A stretch of 64,000 nt of DNA from Myxococcales bacterium. Its GTDB lineage: Bacteria; Myxococcota; Polyangia; Nannocystales; Nannocystaceae. The DNA lies in the NCBI GenBank assembly GCA_016793465.1, contig JAEUJW010000075.1, forward strand, positions 124,001 to 188,000, written 5' to 3'. Below are positions 1 to 17,716 of this stretch, one piece after another. A program made the position numbers and the translations under genes. How positions within the stretch are numbered: position 1 is the first letter of the stretch; the number at the start of each line of letters is the position of its first letter. The notes under the pieces were generated by a model. That model had not been told where the DNA came from. It searched no databases and was given only the letters and a program-made list of their open reading frames with translations.

Positions 1-2474
<2,474 letters not shown>

Positions 2475-2541
2475 AAGCCCGAGGTTACCCGGTCTCGCCG
2501 CGGGCGCGCGAGCCCGCGGGCGCGCGCGCCGACGGACCCCC

Positions 2542-3651
2542 TCACGGGGACGGCTTCGGCTTCGGCTTCGGCTTGTCGTCGTTGATCGTGCTGCAGGCCA
2601 CGAGGTCGGACTCCCACACCGGGCAGTAGGCGTCGGCGATCTTCGAGTCCGGGCGGCTCTTATTAAAATCGCCGCAGTGCGAGTCGTAGCGCTCGGCGAT
2701 GCACGACGGGAACGGGTAGGAGATCTGGCGCTCGTCGTACATGGTGAGGCGCAGGTCGTCGCCGACGCAGGTGGCGCCGTTCGGGCCCCACTCGGCCTCG
2801 ATCGTCCAGGTGCCGATCGCCTTGGTCGTGCGCGCCTGGACGACCGGCTTCAGCTTGTCGAACAGGTCGATGGGCGTGCCGTTGAAGGTGTACGAGCGGC
2901 CGTCGCCGCAGTAGTCGGCGCGGGCCATGCGGGTGCAGGCCTGGTGGTGGTCGCGCAGCGAGATGACCGTGCAGCTCGGGCCCTTGCACACCTTGGCGGT
3001 CGACCACGGCACGTAGCCCCACTCGACGCACTTGGCGAGCACGGCGTGGCGGCAGGCGAAGGTGACGACCGCGGCGTCGTCGTGGCGCGCGCCGGTCTGG
3101 AGGTCCCAGTAGTTGGCCATGAGGATGGCCTCGGTCGGCTGACCCGTGGGGTCGTAGCACAGGCTCGACCAGGCGCCGACGGCGTCGTCGCGCACCGAGA
3201 TCTTGTGGAAGTAGACGTCGACGTTCGTCTGCGCGGGGTTCTTGTGGATGTCGTCGAAGCGCAGGGTGAACTGCTGCTCGCCCGCGGTCAGGCTCATCTC
3301 GGCGCCGATGAAGTCGGCGCCGGTCTTCTGCACCGGACCGTCGCCGAGGTCGATGGTGCCGGTGAAGGTCGAGCCGTTGAACTGGATCCCGTTGAACTGG
3401 ACCCCGTTGAACTGGATCCCGTTGAACTGGACCCCGTTGAACTGGACCCCGTTGAACTGGATCCCGTTGAACTGGATCCCGTTGAGCACGGCGGAGTTCA
3501 GGACCTGGGCGTTGTCGACCTCGTCGCGCGGCGAGGCGTCGACGAGGTCGGGGTCGTCGACCGCGCCCGGGTCGTCGTGGGTGTCGCAGCCGCCCGCCGC
3601 GACGGTGAGGATCGATAGACCGACAAGTATCCGCTCCACATCCCGAACCAT
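2542..3651 (-). CDS. ADYC-domain lipoprotein with tandem FNG[IV]Q pentapeptide repeats
   Basis: Predicted secreted lipoprotein of 369 aa. The N-terminus is a signal peptide ending in a lipobox-like AAGGC. Residues about 50-92 are a perfect tandem array of five-residue units (F-N-G-I/V-Q), encoded by seven near-identical 15-bp DNA units. The central and C-terminal part carries regularly spaced cysteines and the ADYCGDG signature that names the ADYC domain, a family I know mainly from myxobacteria and with no established biochemical role. The extreme C-terminus is a Lys-Pro repeat (KPKPKPKPSP). The pentapeptide array resembles, but does not match, the A(D/N)LXX pentapeptide-repeat family and may form a beta-helix or spacer. 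Function is unknown; cell-surface location is inferred. Confidence 0.88.
   Translation of the reverse strand: MVRDVERILVGLSILTVAAGGCDTHDDPGAVDDPDLVDASPRDEVDNAQVLNSAVLNGIQFNGIQFNGVQFNGVQFNGIQFNGVQFNGIQFNGSTFTGTIDLGDGPVQKTGADFIGAEMSLTAGEQQFTLRFDDIHKNPAQTNVDVYFHKISVRDDAVGAWSSLCYDPTGQPTEAILMANYWDLQTGARHDDAAVVTFACRHAVLAKCVEWGYVPWSTAKVCKGPSCTVISLRDHHQACTRMARADYCGDGRSYTFNGTPIDLFDKLKPVVQARTTKAIGTWTIEAEWGPNGATCVGDDLRLTMYDERQISYPFPSCIAERYDSHCGDFNKSRPDSKIADAYCPVWESDLVACSTINDDKPKPKPKPSP
3376..3480 (-). repeat. Seven tandem 15-bp units inside the ADYC gene
   Basis: The plus strand reads gttgaactgga followed by tccc or cccc, repeated seven times without interruption, then degenerates at 3481. Units differ only at one T/C position, which alternates Ile and Val in the encoded FNG[IV]Q repeat. 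The near-absence of synonymous drift points to recent expansion or ongoing homogenisation. Confidence 0.97.
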
Positions 3652-3950
3652 AGTTTTCGCCGCCCCCGTCGAGACAGTTCATGCCCGCGGTCGCGGCCTC
3701 GGGACAGTGAATGGAATGCGGGGTGACCCTGCGTCGCGGGCCCGGACGGCCGCTGCGGGCCGAATCGCCGCGAGCGTGGCGGTGCGCCGGTCTCGTCGCG
3801 GCGTCGCGGCGATTTCTGCGGGGACGCGGCGCCGCGACGAGCGGGCTGCGTCGCCGGCGCGGCCCCCCCGACGAACGACCGCGCAGGCGGCGACGCAGCG
3901 GAGCATGCGCGCCGCGTCGCCGACGCCCCGTGCGCGGCTTGACGCGCGGG
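3652..3950. other. Intergenic region, about 300 bp
   Basis: This lies between the end of the receiver-kinase gene and the start of the ADYC lipoprotein gene, both on the minus strand. No ORF has convincing family features or the codon pattern of the neighbours. It probably holds the lipoprotein promoter and the end of the upstream transcript, but no clear promoter or terminator is recognisable. Confidence 0.6.
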
Positions 3951-5078
3951 TCAGGTCGCGGGGGGGCGGCGCGGGAGCTCGACGCGGAAGCGGGTCCCGC
4001 TGCGGGCGTGGCTGGTCACGGTCACCTGGCCGCCGTGGGCGGCGACGATCTGCTGGACGATGTAGAGGCCGAGGCCGAGGCCCTTGCCGGCGTCGGTCTT
4101 GCCGTGGCGAAACGGTTCGAACAGGTGGGGGCGTTCGTCCTCGGCGATCGCGCCGGCGTTCCACACCTCGAGGCTGACGGCGGGGCCGGTGCCGTCGAAG
4201 GTCACGCGCACGTCGCCGCCGCGCTCGCCGTGCTGCAGGGCGTTGCCGATCAGGTTGGAGGCGACGCGCGATAGGCGGGCGCTGTCCCACGTGCCCGCGC
4301 CGTCGCCGAAGATCTCGACGGCGATGCGGGCGTCGGGGTGGGCGCCCTGGTGCTCGCGGACCACCCGGCGCACCAGCTGGCCGAGGTCGAGCGGCTCGAC
4401 GTGCAGGGCCAGGCCGCCGCCGAGGCGGATGCGGGCGACGTCGTAGAGCTGGTCGAGGATGTCGGTCATGCGCGCCGAGGCCGACGTCATCCACTCGAGC
4501 GCGCGGCGCTGCAGCGGGTCCTTCAGCGAGCGGTCGAGCAGGGTCAGGCCGTTGGTGATCGAGGCCAGGGGGTTGCGCAGGTCGTGGCCGAGGGCGGCCA
4601 CGAAGGTCTCGCTGAGGCGCAGCGCCTCCTGCAGCTCGCGGGTGACGCGCGACAGGTCGGCGAGCTGGTCGTGCAATTGCTGGCGCTGCTCGTAGAGCTC
4701 GCGGAAGGTCTGGACCTTGCGCAGCAGCACCCGCGGCTCGACCGGTTTAATCAGGAAGTCGACGGCGCCGGCCTCGTAGCCGCGGAACAGGCGCTGGGGC
4801 TCGTGCGGGTTGGCGGTCAGGAAGATGATCGGCACGCTGCGCGTGCGCGGGTTGCCGCGCATGAGCTCGGCCAGCTCGAAGCCGTCGATCTCCGGCATGT
4901 GCACGTCGAGCAGCGCGAGCGCGTAGTCGTGGCGCAGCAGCAGCTCGAGCGCCTCGGGGCCCGAGCCGGCGGTGTGGAGGTCGAGGCCGTCCTCCTGGCC
5001 CAGCAGGGCCACCAGCGCGACGAGGTTCTCGGGCACGTCGTCGACGAGCAGGAGCTTGGTGGGCGGGCTCGTGGTCAT
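3951..5078 (-). CDS. Receiver domain - histidine kinase (N-terminal REC, C-terminal HisKA/HATPase)
   Basis: A 375-aa two-component protein. Residues 1-125 form a CheY-like receiver: acidic pocket LLVDD near the N-terminus, phospho-acceptor Asp58 in LLDVHMPEIDG, and Lys in FLIKP. A short coiled linker leads to a HisKA domain with His165 in GHDLRNPL and a HATPase domain with an N box (NLIGNALQHG) and a G box (GKGLGLGLYIVQQ). Such REC-HK proteins usually take phosphate from an upstream kinase and signal through their own kinase core. The start ATG at 5078 overlaps the stop of the CheB gene (ATGA), making this the last of four translationally coupled genes that also include CheR and a hybrid kinase. 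No DNA-binding output domain is present. Confidence 0.95.
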   Translation of the reverse strand: MTTSPPTKLLLVDDVPENLVALVALLGQEDGLDLHTAGSGPEALELLLRHDYALALLDVHMPEIDGFELAELMRGNPRTRSVPIIFLTANPHEPQRLFRGYEAGAVDFLIKPVEPRVLLRKVQTFRELYEQRQQLHDQLADLSRVTRELQEALRLSETFVAALGHDLRNPLASITNGLTLLDRSLKDPLQRRALEWMTSASARMTDILDQLYDVARIRLGGGLALHVEPLDLGQLVRRVVREHQGAHPDARIAVEIFGDGAGTWDSARLSRVASNLIGNALQHGERGGDVRVTFDGTGPAVSLEVWNAGAIAEDERPHLFEPFRHGKTDAGKGLGLGLYIVQQIVAAHGGQVTVTSHARSGTRFRVELPRRPPAT

Positions 5079-5665
5079 GGCGGATCCTTTGTGGGCGGCG
5101 AGAGCGAGCGGACCCAGCGCGTCAGGGCGGCGACGTCGCCGACGAGGTCCGGGCGCATGAGCGCGAGGGCGGCGCGCGGCATGGTCGAGGCGTGGGCGGT
5201 GTCGGGGTCCTCGACCGCCGTCGCGCCGCCGGCGCGGGCGATGGACCGCAGGCCGGCCGCGCCGTCGGCGGACGCGCCGGTCATCAGCACGCCGGCGACG
5301 CGGTCGCCGAGCGCGTGGGCGGCGGACTCGAACAGCACGTCGATCGACGGGCGCGAGAAGTGGACCCAGCCGTCGCGCGAGAGGGCGAGCCGGGCCTCGC
5401 GCTCGACCAGCAGGTGGTAGTCCGGCGGGGCGATGAACACCGCGCCGCCGGCGAGCGGCTGCTTGTCCTCGGCCTCGAGCACCGGCAGGGCGCAGCGACC
5501 GGCGAAGATGCGGGCGAGCAGGCTCGGGCGGTCGGGCGGGAGGTGGACGACGACGACGACCGCCGGTTCGAAGCCCGCGGGCAGCCCGGCGAGCAGGCTG
5601 CCGACGGCCTCGACCGCGCCCGCGGAGGCGCCGACGACCACGGCCGTGGGCGGTCGCGGGCTCAC
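5075..5665 (-). CDS. CheB-type protein-glutamate methylesterase (stand-alone catalytic domain)
   Basis: A 196-aa protein matching the catalytic domain of CheB, which removes methyl groups from glutamates of chemoreceptors or related sensors. The family triad is visible: Ser in VGASAGAVE near the N-terminus, His in VVVHLPP, and Asp in LMTGASADGAAG. The N-terminal receiver domain of classical CheB is absent, so activity would have to be controlled by another protein. The start is a GTG at 5665 that overlaps the TGA of the CheR gene (GTGA), and the stop overlaps the ATG of the receiver-kinase gene. Pairing with CheR indicates a reversible methylation module, but no chemoreceptor, CheA or CheW is present here. 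Confidence 0.93.
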   Translation of the reverse strand: MSPRPPTAVVVGASAGAVEAVGSLLAGLPAGFEPAVVVVVHLPPDRPSLLARIFAGRCALPVLEAEDKQPLAGGAVFIAPPDYHLLVEREARLALSRDGWVHFSRPSIDVLFESAAHALGDRVAGVLMTGASADGAAGLRSIARAGGATAVEDPDTAHASTMPRAALALMRPDLVGDVAALTRWVRSLSPPTKDPP

Positions 5666-6488
5666 GGGCGGGCCTCCAGCTTGCGGTACCAGCGGTCGGC
5701 CTCGACGAACGGGGCGAACGCGTCGGCGTGGTCGGAGAAGCGCAGGGTCTCGCGCGGGCCGAGGCCGAGGAAGCCGCGGCGGGTCAGGGCGTCGCGGAAC
5801 AGGCCGACGGCGCGGCCCTGCAGGGCGCGGTCGAAGTAGATGAGCACGTTGCGGCAGGACACCACCTCGACCTCGGCGAACACGCTGTCGGTGGCGAGGC
5901 TGTGGTCGGCGAACACGATGTGCTCGCGCAGCGAGCGGTCGAACACCGCGTGGTCGTAGGCCGCGGTGTAGTGCTCGGACAGCGCGCAGCGGGCCCCGGA
6001 CAGGCGGTGGTTGGCGCTGAAGGCCCGCAGGCGGTCGAGCGCGTAGACCCCGGCCTCGGCGGCGCGCAGGCTCTCGGGGTTGATGTCGGTGGCGTAGATG
6101 CGCGAGCGCGCGAGCAGGCCCTCCTCCTTGAGGATGATGGCCAGCGAGTAGGCCTCCTCGCCGGTGCTGCAGCCGGCGACCCACAGCCTGCGCGACGGGT
6201 AGGTGGCGAGGATCGGCGCGATCTGCTCGCGGAAGCTGCGGAAGTACGAGGGGTCGCGGAACAGGTCGGACACCTGCAGGGTGAGGTACGGCAGCATGGT
6301 CGCGAACGCGGCCGCGTCGCCGGCGACGCGGCGGGTCAGGGCCGGGACGTCGGCGTCGCCGAAGCGCTGGACCGCGGCCGCGACCCGGCGGCGCAGCGAG
6401 GCCCGCGCGTACTGGCGAAAGTCGTAGTGGTAGCGGGCGAACACCGTCGCGAGCAGGTCTTCGAGCGCCGCGTCGTCGTCGTCGGACG

Positions 6489-6492
<4 letters not shown>
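5662..6492 (-). CDS. CheR-type protein-glutamate methyltransferase
   Basis: A 276-aa S-adenosylmethionine-dependent methyltransferase of the CheR family. The N-terminal helical domain (about residues 10-70) is followed by the SAM-binding fold, with WVAGCSTGEEAYSLA as motif I, an acidic ATDINPESL strand and the VSCRNVLIYFD motif typical of CheR. The partner CheB follows directly with a GTGA overlap, and the upstream hybrid kinase ends with an ATGA overlap, so all are expressed from one mRNA. No methyl-accepting receptor is encoded nearby; in similar kinase-linked CheB/CheR sets the target is often the sensor kinase or a distant receptor, which is inference here. Confidence 0.94.
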
Positions 6493-9614
<3,122 letters not shown>

Positions 9615-9821
9615 GGGTGCGGCACCATACCCCGGCGCCTTGCCGCGCGCTGCGCAGGAAGTGCAGCGTCGCCTTGACGTCCGGAGAGCTTTCGCCACGG
9701 GGGCGCGCGGGTCCGCTGCTGCGGAGGCCGCGGGGGAGTGGCATGAGCCGGGCGCTTTGACGCGGGCGACGGCGGCCGTGACCGGCCTGTGGATCCGCCT
9801 GTTCCCCGCGCTGTGGCGGGC

Positions 9822-12590
9822 TCACGGCGGCGGCGAACGCCGCGCGCGCGAGCGTCGGCGCGGCGGCGTGAGCAGCGGCAGCAGCAGCCACGGCGCGGCG
9901 GTCGTGGACGTCGCGCAGCCGCAGCCCGCGTCGCCGTCGGCCTCGGCCTCGGCGCCGGCGGTCATCGTCGTCTCGTCGGGGCTCGTGGCCTCGGCCGTGG
10001 TGGGGGTGGTCGCGGTGGCCTCGTCGGGGTCTCCGCCGTCGGGGTCTCCGCCGCCGGTGTCGCTCGAGTCGCCGGTGTCGCTCGAGTCGCCGGTGTCGCT
10101 CGAGTCGCCCGCGGCGGGCGCCTCCTCGACGGCGAAGAACGCGAGCACGCGGGCCATGACGTCGGCCCGGGCTGCGGCGCCGTCGATGACTTCGAACGGG
10201 AAGCCGAGGTACACGCCGCGCGGGCCGGACGGGCCGTCGTCCCACGCCACCGCGGCGGTCCCGCCGAGGCCGCCGGAGTAGGTCAACGCCGCCGTGCTGC
10301 CCTGCGGGGCGAGCACGTCGGGGAAGCTCGGGTCGTAGCTGGTGGGGTCGAGGAACGACAGCGGCGCGAGGCCGGCGAACGGGTCGGCGAGGCCGACGAA
10401 GTCGTAGGTCTCGGCGTCGTCGCCGTCGTACAGGGCGCGCAGGCGGCCGCGGTAGAACGCCTGCTCGTCGGGCGTGCCGAGGTGGTCGAGGGCCCAGCCG
10501 AGCTCGGAGCCGGAGATCAACAATTGGCCGCCGGCGTCGAGGTAGGCGGCGACCAGGGCGCGGGTGGTGGCGGTGAACGGCTCGGAGCCGGACGACTCCT
10601 GGCCGGCGAACCAGTCGACCGCCTGGTAGTCGGCGACGTCGAGCAGGCCGGCCGCGAGCGCGTCGTCGGTGGCCGAGTCGAAGCTGAGGTCGGCGGCGGC
10701 GATCGCCTCGGCGTGGCGGACCGCGTAGGTGCCGTCGTTCATGCGGGAGATCCACATGCGCTGGGGCGACCCGAGGTCGAACGCCGAGAGGTCCTCGCGC
10801 AGCAGCATGCCGGCGTCGAGGCGGTCGAAGCCGGCGACGATCGCCAGGCTCGCGCGCCCCGACGGGGCCACGCGCGCCGCCAGGAGCTCCGACGGCAGCG
10901 AGTGCCCGCCCGCGTTGACGCTCGCCACCCGCACGAAGCGCGTCTCACCCGGCGCCAGGTCGTCAATTATAAAACTGTCCTCGAGCACATCCGTGCCGTC
11001 GTCGAAGCCGCGGCCGGTCGTGGACTGGTACACGCGCACGTGGGTCGGCGGGTCGCCGGCGGCGGGGTCGGGGTCCGGCGTGCGCCAGGTCAGCTCGAGG
11101 CGGCCGTCGCCGACGTTGCGCAGGGCCAGCGCGGTCGGCGGCTCGGGCGGGAGGACCAGCGGGGCGCCGTCCTTGGCCGCGAAGTAGCGGGCCACGCCCT
11201 GGGCGATCGCGCGGGCGACGAGCCGGCGGAACCGCGGGTCGCGCAGCGAGTCGGCGTCGGCGAGGGTGTCGTGGTAGGCGACCTCGACGAGCACCGCCGG
11301 GACCTCGGGGTTGTGGCTCGGGTTGACCTCGCCGAAGTAGGCGGTGAAGCGGCCCTCGTCGGTCCACGCCGGGTCCCACGCGGCGCGCAGGTCGTCGACG
11401 ATCTCGGCGTGGATCGCGTCCTGCAGCTCGCGCGAGCCGGGCGTGCCGGTGAACTCGTCGAGCGGGCCCGGCGGCGCCGACGGCCCGTAGGTGTACGTCG
11501 AGGTGCCGCGCTTGGGGTTCGGCGCGTTGCTGTGCCAGGCCACGTAGACCGCGTCCTCGCCGGGCTCGTGCTCCCACGCGGTGTAGCGCGAGCGCGAGAC
11601 CACGTCGTCGTTGCCGTCGGGGCCCAGGTGGTCGAACACGGACGCGGGCGCGCCGGCCCACTGCGTGTAGTAGCGGGCCGCGTGCTCGTACATCGGGCGC
11701 CCGCTGACGCCGCCGCCGCGGTCGATCGTCATGGTGCCGCCGCCGAGGCGGACCGCGTCGGCCGAGACGATCGCCCCGGGCGCGCCGCTGTCGGCGGCGA
11801 GCACCACGGCGGCGCGCTCGGGCCCGGCGCCGGCCTCGAACCAGAACTTGTCGAGCAGCACCCAGGTCGAGCCGTGGCGGCGCTGGTCGACGCGGAAGTG
11901 GGTCTCGCCGCCGTCGTGGCGCACCACGTAGTGCGCGTCGGGCACGCGGTCGGGGCCCTGGGCGTAGGCGACGTAGACATTGTAGAGACCCGAGCGCGGG
12001 ACCGCGGCGGCGTAGACCAGGCGGCCGGCGTCGGCGGCGCCGGCGACGAACTGCCGGGCCGAGCCGGCTTCGAACGGGCTGGCGTCGCCGGTCAGCGGCA
12101 GGGGCAGCGCGCCCCAGCCGCTGTCGCTCGCGCCGGCCTCGGCGAAGCTGCCCTCGAGCACAGCCTCGACGTCGTCGACGATCACCATGTCGGGGTTCAA
12201 GTCGGGCTCGCGCAGCGGCACCACGTGGGCGCCCATCGCCTGCAGGTAGGGGATCACGAGCTGGTCGACGGCCTCGGCCGAGACCAGGTCCTCGACGACG
12301 TCGTTGTGCGTGCCGCGCTGGGTCCGCCAGCCGAGGTCGGTCCACGTGAAGCCGTGGCCCTGCGAGAGGTAGACGACCTTGCCGGCCAGCGCGCCCGCGG
12401 CGTGGGGCCCGAGCGGGCCGCCGCGCGTGCGCGTGACGACCGCGCGGTCGACCGGCCCGGTCCACGCGCGCGGCTTGACCGGCACCGGCCCCGCGACGTC
12501 GTCGGCGGGGGCGATGAGGCCGCAGTCGTCGAGCCCGGGCGGGTTGCCGGCCAGCCCGGCGCCGCCGACGAGGATGAGCGCGAGCAGCAT
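9822..12590 (-). CDS. N-acetylmuramoyl-L-alanine amidase with inserted golvesin-like domain, FN3 and MYXO-CTERM-like tail
   Basis: A 922-aa exported protein. A signal peptide (MLLALILVGGAG) is followed by an Amidase_3-like zinc hydrolase that cleaves the lactyl-Ala bond of peptidoglycan: a metal-site His in YLSQGHGFTW (near residue 75), a second in YVAWHSNAPN (near 350) and a catalytic-type Glu in VLVEVAYHD (near 430). Between the first and second metal sites, about residues 150-267, lies a beta-rich segment (SGLYNVYVAYAQG, VDQRRHGSTWVLL) resembling golvesin C-terminal modules. A fibronectin-III-like domain, a long unassigned domain, three D-S-S-D-T-G repeats and a C-terminal Cys-rich, hydrophobic, Arg-rich tail (GCGCAT...LLLPLL...RRRSRARR) follow, a MYXO-CTERM-like sorting signal. 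Start ATG 12590 was chosen for the signal peptide. Confidence 0.9.
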   Translation of the reverse strand: MLLALILVGGAGLAGNPPGLDDCGLIAPADDVAGPVPVKPRAWTGPVDRAVVTRTRGGPLGPHAAGALAGKVVYLSQGHGFTWTDLGWRTQRGTHNDVVEDLVSAEAVDQLVIPYLQAMGAHVVPLREPDLNPDMVIVDDVEAVLEGSFAEAGASDSGWGALPLPLTGDASPFEAGSARQFVAGAADAGRLVYAAAVPRSGLYNVYVAYAQGPDRVPDAHYVVRHDGGETHFRVDQRRHGSTWVLLDKFWFEAGAGPERAAVVLAADSGAPGAIVSADAVRLGGGTMTIDRGGGVSGRPMYEHAARYYTQWAGAPASVFDHLGPDGNDDVVSRSRYTAWEHEPGEDAVYVAWHSNAPNPKRGTSTYTYGPSAPPGPLDEFTGTPGSRELQDAIHAEIVDDLRAAWDPAWTDEGRFTAYFGEVNPSHNPEVPAVLVEVAYHDTLADADSLRDPRFRRLVARAIAQGVARYFAAKDGAPLVLPPEPPTALALRNVGDGRLELTWRTPDPDPAAGDPPTHVRVYQSTTGRGFDDGTDVLEDSFIIDDLAPGETRFVRVASVNAGGHSLPSELLAARVAPSGRASLAIVAGFDRLDAGMLLREDLSAFDLGSPQRMWISRMNDGTYAVRHAEAIAAADLSFDSATDDALAAGLLDVADYQAVDWFAGQESSGSEPFTATTRALVAAYLDAGGQLLISGSELGWALDHLGTPDEQAFYRGRLRALYDGDDAETYDFVGLADPFAGLAPLSFLDPTSYDPSFPDVLAPQGSTAALTYSGGLGGTAAVAWDDGPSGPRGVYLGFPFEVIDGAAARADVMARVLAFFAVEEAPAAGDSSDTGDSSDTGDSSDTGGGDPDGGDPDEATATTPTTAEATSPDETTMTAGAEAEADGDAGCGCATSTTAAPWLLLPLLTPPRRRSRARRSPPP

Positions 12591-12762
12591 GCGCGCGAGT
12601 CTAGGCGCGACTTCGCACGATGTCTCGTGGAAGCGTCCGCATGGGCGTGTCTCGACCCTGGTGTTTCCCCCCGTACGCTCGCAAGATTTTCGCCACCTTC
12701 GACAGACATTGTCACCCGGCGATGACCGCGGGCCCGCGCGAAGCGTGGCAACCTCGCCGCGG
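12591..12762. promoter_or_regulatory. Divergent intergenic region, amidase / hybrid kinase
   Basis: This 172-bp spacer between two divergently transcribed genes must carry both promoters. It is locally less GC-rich (around 12660-12715, with gcaagattttcgcc). No consensus sigma-70 boxes can be assigned with confidence. Confidence 0.45.
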
Positions 12763-16450
<3,688 letters not shown>

Positions 16451-16470
<20 letters not shown>

Positions 16471-16603
16471 CCGCGACTCGACGCCGGCTCCGCCACGCGA
16501 GCTGGCCCGTGACCGACCGACCTCGTGCGCGGCCGACCGCGACCCGGCGCGCGAGACGGCCTGCCCACGAGGCCGACCGACCTCGTGCGCGGCCGACCGC
16601 GAC
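16451..16603 (+). repeat. Imperfect 60-65 bp direct repeats beginning at the kinase stop codon
   Basis: The end of the kinase gene and its 3' flank contain three related units. A 31-bp stretch starting ccgaccgacctcgtgcgcgg is perfectly repeated at 16513-16543 and 16573-16603, 60 bp apart. A diverged copy at 16451-16477 covers the last codons and stop of the gene. This looks like tandem duplication of the gene end; role unknown. Confidence 0.85.
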
Positions 16604-16638
16604 TTGACGCCGACGCCGGCACGCGGGATGGCTAGCCC

Positions 16639-17238
16639 ATGACCGACGCCACCCTGCTCGACCTCGTGCTCGCCCGCCGCAGCGCCCCCGCGCTGACCGA
16701 GCCCGGCCCCACCCGCGCCGAGCTCGCGCGCATCCTCGCGGCCGCCGGCACGGTGCCCGACCACGGCGGGCTGCGCCCCTACCGCTTCGTGGTCGTCGAG
16801 GGCGAGGGCCGCGCGGCCTTCGGCGACGCCCTGGCCCGCACCGCGGCCGAGCACCGCCCCGGCCTGCCCGCGGGCGGCCTCGACAAGATCCGCGGCAAGG
16901 CGTTCCGCTCGCCCGCGCTGATCGCCGTGATCGCCTCGCCGCGCGGCGCGAAGATCGAGCGCTGGGAGCAGCACGCGACCGCGGCCTGCGCGGGCTACGC
17001 GATCGTGCTCGCGGCCCACGCCCTCGGCGTCGGCGCCAACTGGAAGAGCGTGCCGTACACCCGCGGCGCCGCGCTGTCCGAGCTGCTCGGCCTGACCCCC
17101 GACGAGGAGATGTTCGGCTGGATCCACCTCGGCCGCGCCTGCGACGAGCCCGCCCCGGCGCCCCGCGAGCCGCTCGCGCTCGCCGACGTCGCCAGCCTGC
17201 TCGACGGCGCCGGCCGCCGCCCCTTCGACCCGACATAG
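16639..17238 (+). CDS. Nitroreductase-family protein (YdjA-like)
   Basis: A 199-aa flavin-dependent oxidoreductase of the nitroreductase superfamily, small YdjA-like branch. Family signs include the N-terminal RRSAPAL segment (FMN-phosphate site), DHGGLRPYRFVVVEG, and the central helix region GYAIVLAAHALGVGANWKS that packs at the FMN dimer interface. The C-terminal GWIHLGRA strand completes the fold. These enzymes reduce nitro, quinone or enone substrates with NAD(P)H; the physiological substrate cannot be told from sequence. It follows the repeat region, reads in the same direction as the kinase, and is followed 27 bp later by a small lipoprotein gene. Confidence 0.9.
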   Translation: MTDATLLDLVLARRSAPALTEPGPTRAELARILAAAGTVPDHGGLRPYRFVVVEGEGRAAFGDALARTAAEHRPGLPAGGLDKIRGKAFRSPALIAVIASPRGAKIERWEQHATAACAGYAIVLAAHALGVGANWKSVPYTRGAALSELLGLTPDEEMFGWIHLGRACDEPAPAPREPLALADVASLLDGAGRRPFDPT

Positions 17239-17265
17239 CCCCGCGATACACTGCCCCCCAGCACC

Positions 17266-17676
17266 ATGCGGCGCCTCGTCCTCCTCTCGCTCGTGACGGC
17301 CTGCGCCCCCGAGCTGCTCGTCTCCGAGGTCGACCCGGCCGCGTCCGGCCTGCGCCTGCCCGACTGGACCGAGCCGTGGAACGGCGACACCCTCGTGGTC
17401 GGCACCGCCGACGTCAAGGGCATGGCCGTCACGTCGCGACCCGGGCGCACGCGGGCGATCGTCCGCGTGCGCTACGGCTGGGCGCTCACGCCGCTCGGCG
17501 AGGACTACCTGTTCGGCCTCGGGTGCGACCGCAAGCAGCTGACCATCGCCTCGGCCGAGCAGGCCATCTGCGACTACGCCGGCGGCACCTACGCGCGTGA
17601 GGTCGAGTACCTGTGGGACGGCGCCACGCACACATGGCGCGCCGGCGCGGTCGTCGGCGGCGAAAAGCCGGGCTGA
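17266..17676 (+). CDS. Small hypothetical lipoprotein
   Basis: A 136-aa predicted lipoprotein: a short signal peptide MRRLVLLSLVTAC places the lipidated Cys at about residue 13. The mature part holds a few Trp and Cys residues (LFGLGCDRK, AICDYAGG) and a WDGATHTWRAGA segment near the C-terminus. I do not recognise the family. Codon bias matches the neighbours, and it sits between the nitroreductase gene (27 bp upstream) and the methyltransferase gene (40 bp downstream), perhaps in one transcription unit. Confidence 0.75.
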   Translation: MRRLVLLSLVTACAPELLVSEVDPAASGLRLPDWTEPWNGDTLVVGTADVKGMAVTSRPGRTRAIVRVRYGWALTPLGEDYLFGLGCDRKQLTIASAEQAICDYAGGTYAREVEYLWDGATHTWRAGAVVGGEKPG

Positions 17677-17716
17677 CCGCTGCCGCCGCGGAGCCGCCTG
17701 CGTTACCGTCGCGGCC

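Noticed and set aside
3376..3480. CRISPR-like array
   Set aside because: The 15-bp units are contiguous without spacers and lie in frame within a coding sequence.
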